A stretch of 10,307 nucleotides of DNA from Planctomycetaceae bacterium. Lineage in GTDB: Bacteria; Planctomycetota; Planctomycetia; Pirellulales; Thermoguttaceae. Each line of letters starts with the position of its first letter. Within the stretch, counting starts at the first letter, position 1. Below the pieces are notes generated by a model. It was given only the letters and a program-made list of their open reading frames with translations. It searched no databases and was not told the DNA's origin. Both the position numbers and the translations under genes were made by a program. The DNA lies in the NCBI GenBank assembly GCA_031282385.1, contig JAITDV010000497.1:1-10307 (forward strand). The letters are read 5' to 3'. Below are positions 1 to 6,800 of the stretch, piece by piece.

Positions 1-1
1 T

Positions 2-148
2 TCGACTTATCGTACAATTGTTAGAGATCGTCTTTATGGCAAACAGATTGAGTGGAACGACAAGGGCGAAGTAATTTTGGACGTTGATTTGGATATTCCC
101 AAAGAGTGGAAAGACGCGCACAAAAAAGTTGAACCGCAACCAAAATAA
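2..148 (+). CDS. 3' end of an unidentified gene (C-terminal 48 residues)
   Basis: An open frame runs from the left edge of the window to a TAA at 146-148. It encodes 48 residues, beginning STYRTIVRDRLYGKQ and ending HKKVEPQPK. The composition is that of a normal soluble protein: charged, with alternating hydrophobics and a Lys/Pro-rich tail. The other plus-strand reading that starts at base 1 stops after seven codons. The segment LYGKQIEWNDKGEVI faintly resembles the 'G-x-x-x-x-W-x-x-x-G-x' pattern of MORN/YwqK-type repeats, but one partial unit is too little to assign a family. The start and most of the gene lie outside the window. No terminator hairpin follows the stop. I am fairly sure it is coding, and I have no functional call. 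Confidence 0.6.
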   Translation, partial: STYRTIVRDRLYGKQIEWNDKGEVILDVDLDIPKEWKDAHKKVEPQPK

Positions 149-220
149 TCTAATACGGATTGAAAAATTTTTACGTATAGGTTTAGATATTTTACGCAAT
201 TCCATAAACTTACTTTCACA

Positions 221-322
221 ATGTTGGCGCGATTTCTTAAACTGAAAAAGGCGAATGAGACGCAGGTATTTTTGTCCCAACTGGAATTACAGGACATCAT
301 GAGGCGGCGTTTCTGTCATTAG
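221..322 (+). CDS. Possible 33-residue ORF, 5' piece of a frameshifted gene
   Basis: ATG at 221 opens a short frame (MLARFLKLKKANETQ and onward) that ends at TAG 320-322. Its first 14 residues are basic and look like a normal N-terminus. From about position 259 a second plus-strand frame is open and runs without interruption into the ORF at 352-687, starting DAGIFVPTGITGHHEAAF. One base change in the reading phase between about 257 and 262 would join the two into a single protein of roughly 155 residues. That pattern suggests a frameshifted small gene, but it could be coincidence. A programmed slip at the A-run 245-249 is unlikely, because the shifted frame meets TGA at 256. No Shine-Dalgarno is seen. 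Confidence 0.25.
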   Translation: MLARFLKLKKANETQVFLSQLELQDIMRRRFCH

Positions 323-351
323 ATAATAGCAAACTGAAATCATCTGAAATT

Positions 352-687
352 ATGAAAATCAGAGAAAATCAATTGCGCACGCTTATTATGCCGCGTTACA
401 AGTATTGCGTAACCGATGTCGAGAATGATTGTAATCCAGATAAACGTAACAAACACTCAAATCGTTTGCTTGAACTTTACCAAAGTATCGTGATCCAAAT
501 AGATGATACTTATGACCCCAATGCAAACGAAAATCAGCCTGTTATAAACGGATTCATGCCGCCTGCTTCCTTCAACGAGCCATACGAATCGGGACAAGAC
601 ATGAGTGATGTAAAAGACCAAGCAACACGCGAAGCTATGAAAAATATATTGAGGGACGACAACATTTGCAATAACATTGCTCGCTAA
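352..687 (+). CDS. Hypothetical protein, unassigned, possibly a truncated or frameshifted gene
   Basis: This is a 111-residue frame from ATG 352 to TAA 685-687. The frame is in fact open from 259, with no alternative start codon between, so the true 5' end may lie in the other phase (see 221-322). The product is hydrophilic and has no signal peptide or membrane segment. It contains two Cys (in KYCVTDVENDC), a Pro/Asn-rich middle (DPNANENQPVINGFMPP) and a charged, probably helical C-terminal region (MSDVKDQATREAMKNIL). Codon use is plausible for this genome. I recognise no family. The 3' half overlaps the opposite-strand RHS-like ORF. RHS similarity on the minus strand fades at about 655-690, just where this ORF ends, so this is probably the real coding strand for 457-650. 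The ATG has no Shine-Dalgarno. Confidence 0.4.
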   Translation: MKIRENQLRTLIMPRYKYCVTDVENDCNPDKRNKHSNRLLELYQSIVIQIDDTYDPNANENQPVINGFMPPASFNEPYESGQDMSDVKDQATREAMKNILRDDNICNNIAR

Positions 688-1353
688 ATCATAAAATTTT
701 TTATGCGCAAGCCGAGTATTATCGTCGCCCGCGAACGGTTGAATTACCGCAATTTGACGACCAAGTGAATCATAAAAATAAAGCGTTTGATTATTTTGCG
801 CATCATAACTCGCAATTGTTCGTCCGGTAAAATCGAATTCGGCTCTTTGTGTCGGTTGTTTGCGGACAATTATAATTTGTTTTGACGGCGTTGATAATTT
901 TCCGATCAAAGTTGATCCGGTTGTCTTGACTGTAGTATGTTTAACGAATGTCAAATTGTCGAGTTCAAGTTTTACAATTCCGTCATCGACATGTTCGTTA
1001 TTATTTTTTGTTACAAAAATATCAAACTCCTCGCCGACCGGAAGACCTTCTAACTTATATTCGTTTGATTTCAATTCTAATATTGCGCCGGAAAATATTC
1101 GATCTTGCCGTCGCAATTTATCGTAACCAAAAATCGTCAATTTATTATCCGGCGTTTGCGTTGCAAATATTTGACCGTATTCGTTATAAAAAGTTTTTCC
1201 GTATCCTCCGCCGTTACAACAATTCACGTCGTCGCCATCGTTCTTAACCGCAACTTGACGACCGTTTTTATCATACAAAAAAGACGTACTATTTTCGTGC
1301 GAATCTATTCTCAAAATTACTTGTACAAAAGGATTATGGAAATATTCTGTCAT
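457..1353 (-). CDS. RHS/YD-repeat protein fragment, probably a degenerate remnant
   Basis: This minus-strand frame of 298 residues starts at ATG 1353. It carries recognisable YD/RHS-type units: FLYDKNGRQVAV (residues 25-36), FGYDKLRRQDRI (75-86), FDFTGRTIASYDA (173-185), LYFYDSLGRQIAVIQP (191-206) and KFYDLASNVIANV (219-231). Known RHS proteins are large secreted or surface polymorphic proteins, often over 1000 residues, whose repeats fold into a beta-cocoon around a C-terminal toxin. Here only about 230 residues look RHS-like. There is no signal peptide, core hyperconserved motif or toxin domain. After about residue 235 the sequence becomes a Cys/Phe/Ile-rich string that is simply the antisense of the plus-strand ORF 352-687. 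The frame is open for about 30 codons upstream of the ATG as well, so the N-terminus is also uncertain. I read it as a broken piece whose true extent is about 655-1353. Confidence 0.5.
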   Translation of the reverse strand: MTEYFHNPFVQVILRIDSHENSTSFLYDKNGRQVAVKNDGDDVNCCNGGGYGKTFYNEYGQIFATQTPDNKLTIFGYDKLRRQDRIFSGAILELKSNEYKLEGLPVGEEFDIFVTKNNNEHVDDGIVKLELDNLTFVKHTTVKTTGSTLIGKLSTPSKQIIIVRKQPTQRAEFDFTGRTIASYDAQNNQTLYFYDSLGRQIAVIQPFAGDDNTRLAHKKFYDLASNVIANVVVPQYIFHSFACCLVFYITHVLSRFVWLVEGSRRHESVYNRLIFVCIGVISIIYLDHDTLVKFKQTI

Positions 1354-1445
1354 GAAAAAGAAATTCGGATTAATTTTTTTAGAAAGCGCGAAAACAATTG
1401 AAAATATAGTTGGTTATTTTAACAGTGAATTTTAGTCGCGTATAA

Positions 1446-1618
1446 TAGACCTTTTCTCTAACCTAAAAATACATCAACGCAACAAAAAATCTACAACGAA
1501 AAACCGCCTTTAACTCCTCCGAGACCACCCCTAACCCCTCCGAAGGATGGGAATAAGAATAATTCCCCTCCTTCGGAGGGGTCAGGGGTGGTCTCCTACA
1601 GGTTAGCGAAAAGGTCTA
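1446..1618 (+). mobile_element. MITE-like repeat, copy 1 (173 bp)
   Basis: The element is bounded by 19-bp terminal inverted repeats at 1446-1464 and 1600-1618 that differ at one position (TAGACCTTTTCTCTAACCT against the complement of AGGTTAGCGAAAAGGTCTA). Inside are an A-rich conserved segment (about 1465-1520) and a hairpin with 34-nt arms, 1521-1554 and 1562-1595, with two non-Watson-Crick pairs (one a G-T wobble) and a 7-nt loop. Both ends are TA, as expected if the element duplicates a TA target. It has no coding capacity. It matches copies at 3351-3544 and, inverted, 10012 to about 10187. Compared with those it lacks about 21 bp in the hairpin centre. Confidence 0.8.
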
Positions 1619-1658
1619 CTTTAGGGAACTTTTAAAAACTCATTTTGACCCGAATTTT

Positions 1659-1708
1659 CACGAATGATCACGAATTAAATAATTTGTGCAAATTCGTGTC
1701 AATTCGTG
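1659..1708. repeat. Inverted repeat built from 'cacgaatt' units
   Basis: Left arm 1659-1676 contains cacgaat and cacgaatt. Right arm 1691-1708 is aattcgtgtcaattcgtg. The arms are complementary at 15 of 18 positions, and the three mismatches are contiguous in the middle. A further partial unit (cgaatttt) lies just left at 1651. Each arm is itself a tandem pair of the same 7-8 bp word, so four units are arranged head to head. It is non-coding and starts about 40 bp past repeat copy 1. Confidence 0.6.
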
Positions 1709-2442
1709 GATAAAATAAATTTATTGTCTAAATTTGTCTATACTGAAAATTTTGATAATTCTGTAAAAAATAAGTTTTTAGAAGTTGCCATAATTTAATT
1801 TATTTTGTACCTTCCTCCTAATAATCCATGTATGATTATAATTAATTTTAATACAACATGTCTAAAAATTTCCATACTTATCTCAGCTTTGCCATCGCGT
1901 GACTTACATACGTTACTATAGATTTGTTGAATTAATCACAATAACGCAGTATCCAAATTTAATTGCTATGCTATTAACCTTAAAACTGTTTTGGACAAAG
2001 CGATTTTCAAAAATATCTTGTTTTTCAACGTTATATGTTTAAAAAATAGTTTTTTGGAATTTCCCAAAATAGAAATAACATTTTGCTAAACAAAATTTCA
2101 AAACAACAATAAGGACGTGAACAGGTTAAAACTGCTTTTGGAAATATGGATTGTATGTTTTGTAAGGTGGGAGTGGTGAGATAATTTTGATTTTTGGGTA
2201 TTTTTATTGGACTTGTTAGGGTTGATCGTGTAAGTTTATCGCAATCGCGCGGCGGATTACGTTTGTTGTACTTTTGTAATTGGGTTGTGCGAGTTGTGTG
2301 GAAATTGAGTTTTCAGCGGTTCACATTTTAATTTGTTCACAATTAGGTATTCGGTAACACGTGTTGGTTTACTTGTTTGTCAAGCCTGCATTAATGTTTT
2401 TGAGTTGTCGAATTCAAAAGTGGACTTTGCATTTTGGAATAC

Positions 2443-2449
2443 AAAGGGG
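2443..2449 (+). promoter_or_regulatory. Ribosome binding site that fixes the start at 2457
   Basis: AAAGGGG lies 7 nt before ATG 2457. The frame is open further upstream to an ATG at 2361, but the extra 32 residues would place an odd, Cys-containing stretch ahead of a clear signal peptide. The Shine-Dalgarno and the signal peptide together favour 2457. Confidence 0.6.
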
Positions 2450-2456
2450 ATTAATT

Positions 2457-3350
2457 ATGAAAAGTCTGTTTGTCCGTTTACCGCGAATTTGTGTAGCGGT
2501 ATTTTTTGTTATTGTTTTGGTTCAATCATCGAAATTTACTTTTTTTGTGTTGGGCAATGAGCGAGTTGCTGATTCGGAACGAGTTGATTTTTTTGCGGCG
2601 ATCAACTCTGGTCAAATTGACGTAACTCTTACACAAAACAACTCGCTTAACGGTCATGTTACTATCAAGAATAAGACCAAAAAAACGCTTCTTTTGCAGT
2701 TGCCAGGAACATTTGCCGGCGTTCCCTACAATGCGCAAGAAGGGGCATTGCCCGCAACCGACCCTCCAGCAACACGACCAAGCACCAACGCAAATTCATC
2801 AACAACAGGTACGACAAATAACAATAATCAAAATCAGGCTGTCGGCGGCGCTTATGGAGGTTATGGCGGCGGTGGTTATGGCGGTTACGGTGGAGGAGGA
2901 TATTTCAGTTTACCGCCTGAGAAAGTTGTACGGCATAATATCAAAACAGTTTGTCTTGAATACGGCAAAAAAGAACCGCGAAGCAGCATCAAATATCGTA
3001 TGCAGCCACTCGAAACAATTACAGACAAACCTGAAGTCGGCGTATTATGTTCGCTTATCTCTTCTGGCGCTGTTGATCAATGGTCTGCACAAGCCGCTGT
3101 TTGGCATTACAACAATAATCTTGCGTGGAATGAAATAGCTACAAAAAGAGTAAAACCGCGTATCGATTCAATGTACTCAGTGCCTTTGTTTTCCCCACAA
3201 CAAATCTCTTACGCAATCAATCTTTGCCAACAAGTTGAATCAATAGTTGCCAGAGAAAAATTAACTCCAAACAAACCAAAGCCAAAAACTCAAATATTCA
3301 AATCAACAGAAAATTACGAATCAATTGTAAATGATGTAATTCGACATTAG
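2457..3350 (+). CDS. Secreted Gly/Tyr-rich protein of a planctomycete-type family, function unknown
   Basis: The product is 297 residues from ATG 2457. Residues 1-10 are basic (MKSLFVRLPR), followed by a hydrophobic core (11-32), so it is probably exported or membrane-anchored. Residues 45-90 form a compact segment with SGQIDVTLTQ, VTIKNKTKKTLLLQLPGTFAGVP. Next is a Thr/Asn-rich linker (104-128), then a Gly/Tyr run (130-149) made of YGGYGGGG units. The C-terminal domain (about 150-270) includes VCLEYGKKEPR and a predicted helix DQWSAQAAVWHYNNNLAWNEIA. From memory this order of segments matches an uncharacterised protein family common in Planctomycetes; I know of no assigned role. TTG and ATG codons upstream are unlikely starts. 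The stop codon (3348-3350) abuts repeat copy 2, whose hairpin could end or stabilise the transcript. Orientation is the same as hrpA, but a 481-bp gap argues against an operon. Confidence 0.8.
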   Translation: MKSLFVRLPRICVAVFFVIVLVQSSKFTFFVLGNERVADSERVDFFAAINSGQIDVTLTQNNSLNGHVTIKNKTKKTLLLQLPGTFAGVPYNAQEGALPATDPPATRPSTNANSSTTGTTNNNNQNQAVGGAYGGYGGGGYGGYGGGGYFSLPPEKVVRHNIKTVCLEYGKKEPRSSIKYRMQPLETITDKPEVGVLCSLISSGAVDQWSAQAAVWHYNNNLAWNEIATKRVKPRIDSMYSVPLFSPQQISYAINLCQQVESIVAREKLTPNKPKPKTQIFKSTENYESIVNDVIRH

Positions 3351-3544
3351 TAGACCTTGTCTCTAACCTAAATATAGATCAGCGCAACAAAAAACCTACA
3401 ACGAAAAACCGCCTTTAACTCCTCCGAGACCACCCCTAACCCCTCCGAAGGAGGGGAATAAGAAGACGCCTCCGAAGGAGGGGAATAATTCCCCTCCTTC
3501 GGAGGCGTTAGGGGTGGTCTCCTACAGGTTAGCGGAAAGGTCTA
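3351..3544 (+). mobile_element. MITE-like repeat, copy 2 (194 bp)
   Basis: The element begins at the base after the stop codon of the preceding gene. Terminal inverted repeats are 3351-3369 and 3526-3544, with three mismatches, again with TA at each end. The hairpin arms 3426-3459 and 3488-3521 (34 nt each) pair with a single mismatch. The loop carries an extra 'cctccgaaggagg' unit that copy 1 lacks. Each arm also contains the self-complementary word CCCCTCCGAAGGAGGGG, so a cruciform within a cruciform is possible. It has no coding capacity. It could act as a transcription terminator or mRNA 3' stabiliser, though no T-run follows it. Confidence 0.8.
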
Positions 3545-3627
3545 GTAATTACGCAGTATTGGTGCTGGTTTTGGTGTTGGTTATTATTTTTTGTTACGGT
3601 AATGAAGAAGGAAATGATAACGCAGTA

Positions 3628-3691
3628 ACCGCTTGTACTGTTTGTACTATAAATTACGCTCTTGAGCCGCGCAATTTATAGTACGAGCGGT
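3628..3691. repeat. Perfect 12-bp inverted repeat with outer arms, hrpA upstream region
   Basis: GTACTATAAATT at 3644-3655 is perfectly complementary to AATTTATAGTAC at 3673-3684, with a 17-nt loop. Outside this, ACCGCT (3628-3633) can pair with AGCGGT (3686-3691). The word TGTACT occurs three times in the block (3634, 3643, 3691). There is no T-run after the stem, so a Rho-independent terminator is not supported. A protein-binding site is possible. Confidence 0.5.
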
Positions 3692-3753
3692 GTACTAATA
3701 CGATTGAATAGTTACATTTTCGTATTTTTTTTTGAGCGGCGTCAGAAACAAAA

Positions 3754-3782
3754 TTGACTTTGGAGTTTGACAAACGTAAATT
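3754..3782 (+). promoter_or_regulatory. Possible sigma-70-type promoter of hrpA
   Basis: TTGACT (3754-3759) and TAAATT (3777-3782) are separated by 17 bp, 50 to 59 bp ahead of the hrpA start. A second -35-like TTGACA at 3767 has no good partner. The match is moderate, and the sequence is AT-rich enough to produce such pairs by chance. Confidence 0.3.
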
Positions 3783-3831
3783 CAATTTTCAAAACAGAAA
3801 ATTCAAGTGCGAAAAGTTTAATGGTTGAATA

Positions 3832-6800
3832 TTGAGTAAAATGCAAAAACATACGAGCGGGCAAAATCATTTTGATGCAGATTTTCGTAAGCGGTTGATA
3901 AGTTCTTTGAATCTTTCTTTTGATTCTGAATTACCTGTTTCCGGTAGTTGCGATCGGATTTTGGAAGTAATTCGGAGCAATCAGGTAGTTGTGATTTGCG
4001 GTGAAACGGGTTCGGGGAAATCTACTCAATTACCCAAAATTTGTCTTAAAGCCGGTCGCGGAGTACAAGGTGTTATCGGACATACGCAACCGCGTCGAAT
4101 TGCTGCGCGTTCTGTTGCTGCACGTATTGCGGATGAGTTGCATACGGAGTTGGGTAATCTTGTTGGTTACAAGGTTAGATTTGATGACAAAACCGGTCAG
4201 AATATTTTAATCAAATTGATGACGGATGGAATTTTGCTTACAGAATTTCAAATTGACCGTTGTTTCAAGAACTACGACACGATCATAATTGATGAAGCAC
4301 ACGAACGGTCGCTCAATATTGATTTTTTGCTTGGCATGATGAAGCATATTCTTCCGTTTCGCCGTGAATTAAAATTGATTATTACATCGGCAACAATTGA
4401 TGCTCAACGTTTTGCCGATCATTTTTCGGATCGAAAAATCAATCATGGTCAACCTATTCCAATTATTGAAGTTGCCGGTAGAACTTATCCGATTGAGATT
4501 TTGTACGATAATTATGACGATGATAATTTTGATGATGCTGCAGTTGAAAGCAAGTTACAATTGCTTGATATTAAATCAATTTCGCGTGAAACTGATATTG
4601 CGGAAGTTTCGGCGATAATTTCAGCGATTGATAAGCTTGCGACTCATGGGGCGGGCGACATACTTGTTTTTTTACCAACCGAACGCGACATTATTGAAAC
4701 GAAAATTATTTTAGACCGTCATTTTGTCGGCGGTAATAATCGTGTTGGGCAAGCGGAGGTATTGCCGTTGTATTCGCGTTTGCCGATAAGCAGTCAGCAA
4801 CAGATTTTCAAAAAAACGTCTCATCGTAAAATTATTCTTACTACGAATGTTGCAGAGTCTTCAATTACGGTTCCGGGTATTCGTTATGTTGTTGACACGG
4901 GTAAGGCGCGGATTAGCCGTTATTCTGCTGGAACGCGAACGCAACGTTTACCGATAGAGCCGATTTCGCAAGCGTCAGCCGACCAACGCGCAGGACGTTG
5001 CGGTAGAATTGGTGCGGGAATTTGTATCAGACTTTATTCGGAGCAAGATTATTTGCAACGTCCGCGATATACGTTGCCGGAAATTTTGCGTACCAATCTT
5101 GCGGCGGTGATATTGCAAACGAAGTCTCTTAAACTTGGCGAGATTGAGAGTTTTCCGTTTATTGATTCTCCATCGGCGTCGGCGATTGCGGATGGTTATA
5201 AGACGTTATTTGAAATCGGCGCAATTGACAAGCAAAATAATTTAACGCCTATTGGTAGAAAATTGAGTCGTTTTCCTGTTGATCCGCGTGTTGGCAGAAT
5301 GATACTTGCGGCGGAAGAGAATGATGTATTGAGTGAGATGTTGATAGTTGCTGCGGTTCTTGAGATACAAGACCCGCGTGAACGTCCGCGTGATCGGCAG
5401 AATAAAGCTGACTCTGCACACGAACAATTTCTTGATCCGCAAAGTGATTTTATTGGTTATATTAAACTTTGGGATTTTTACCAGAATATCAAATCTAAGA
5501 CTTCAGGTTCAAGTTTGCGTAAGGCTTGCAAACAATATTTTATCTCCTTCAACCGCATGAAAGAATGGAGCGACATACACGAACAACTGCAAAATTTCGT
5601 CAAAGAATACGGCTTGAAATTTTCTAAACGTAAAAAAGATTTTCAATCGCTTTATGAACTGTTGCACAAATCAATTTTGAACGGCAACTTGTCAGGAATT
5701 GCGGAACGTCAAACTAGTGTTGAGTACAGTACGCCGGCGGGCAGCGGAGGAAATAGTAAATTTGTAATTTGGCCAGGCAGCGGAATTCGAAAATTGTCCG
5801 CGCAAAAATTAAACGGTCAAAATAACTCTACGAATAATTGTAACGAAAATAATCTTAACGATAATTCTCAATATCCAATTCAACAATCCGTAAATCTTCC
5901 AACTTGGTTGATTGCTAATGAACGTATAGAAACAGAACGCCGTTATTTGCGAACGGTTGCCCAAATAAATCAAGCTTGGATTGAACCGCTTGCAAAACAT
6001 TTGATCAAGCGTGTTTATTCAGATGCGTATTGGGATAGTGCAACCGGTTATGTTTATGCGTTTGAGCAAGTTTCGTTATTTGGTCTTGTAATAGTTCCGC
6101 GGCGCCGTGTGAATTATGGTTCGATTGAGCCTGAGATTGCAAGTGATATTTTTGTGCGTGATGCGTTGGCTGCGGGTGAAATTGATACCGATTTAGAATT
6201 TGTCCGGTATAACAAAATGGTTCTTGAAGAAGCAAAAAAATTGCAAGCAAAGTTACGGCGTGCGGATTTATCGTGGTCAGAAGATTCAATATACGAATTT
6301 TATAGATCAAAAATTCCAGCGAAATTAGTTTACGACAAACGCTCGCTTGAAAAATGGGTCAAATCAATTGCGCAAGATGATTTACTGATGTCAATTGATG
6401 ATATTTGTACGGAAAAAGCAAATACGGAATTATTTCCTGACCGTATAGAATCAGTTGATTCGCGGTCTTTTGAATTAGAATACAAATTTGCCCCAAGCGA
6501 ATCAAATGACGGCGTAACATTAATTATCCAACACGCGGAATTGAAACAACTTGATCATTCGTTAATTGGTTGGCTTGTGCCGGGTTTGGTTGAGCAGAAA
6601 GTTATTGCGTTATTGAAATCGTTGCCCAAAGATATACGCCGTCAAATAGTTCCGATACCTGATACGGCGCGTACAATAATTAGTCGGCTTGATTTTGGTT
6701 CGGGTGAAATTGAGTTGCAGCTTGCGCGAGAAGTTAGTAAACTCGCGGGACAAGCGGTAACTGCGGCAGATTTCAAATCGGAATTGTTGCCGTCGGAGTT

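Larger units (their letters stand above)
1354..2456. other. Long AT-rich non-coding stretch
   Basis: Apart from repeat copy 1 (1446-1618) and the 'cacgaatt' inverted repeat (1659-1708), I see no gene here. The sequence is rich in A and T runs and stop codons in all frames. Short ATG frames such as those at 1858 and 2146 end within about 15 codons. From roughly 2150 to 2440 the plus strand turns T/G-rich, which may be the 5' leader and promoter zone of the gene at 2457, but I could not place convincing -35 and -10 boxes. Confidence 0.6.

Noticed and set aside
241..262. Programmed -1 frameshift at the A-run joining the two small plus-strand frames
   Set aside because: A slip at 245-250 would lead directly to TGA at 256, so a mutation further on, not a programmed slip, is needed.
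860..1401. Three plus-strand frames of about 90-99 residues opposite the RHS fragment
   Set aside because: They are antisense to YD-repeat sequence, have unnatural Ser/Arg/Ile-rich composition and no ribosome sites.
1446..1618. CRISPR array, suggested by the recurring 'cctccgaagg' units
   Set aside because: The units are parts of nested hairpins, not regularly spaced direct repeats with unique spacers, and no cas gene is near.
2361..2456. Extended N-terminus for the secreted protein starting at ATG 2361
   Set aside because: The added 32 residues precede a clear signal peptide, and AAAGGGG sits at the right distance from ATG 2457.
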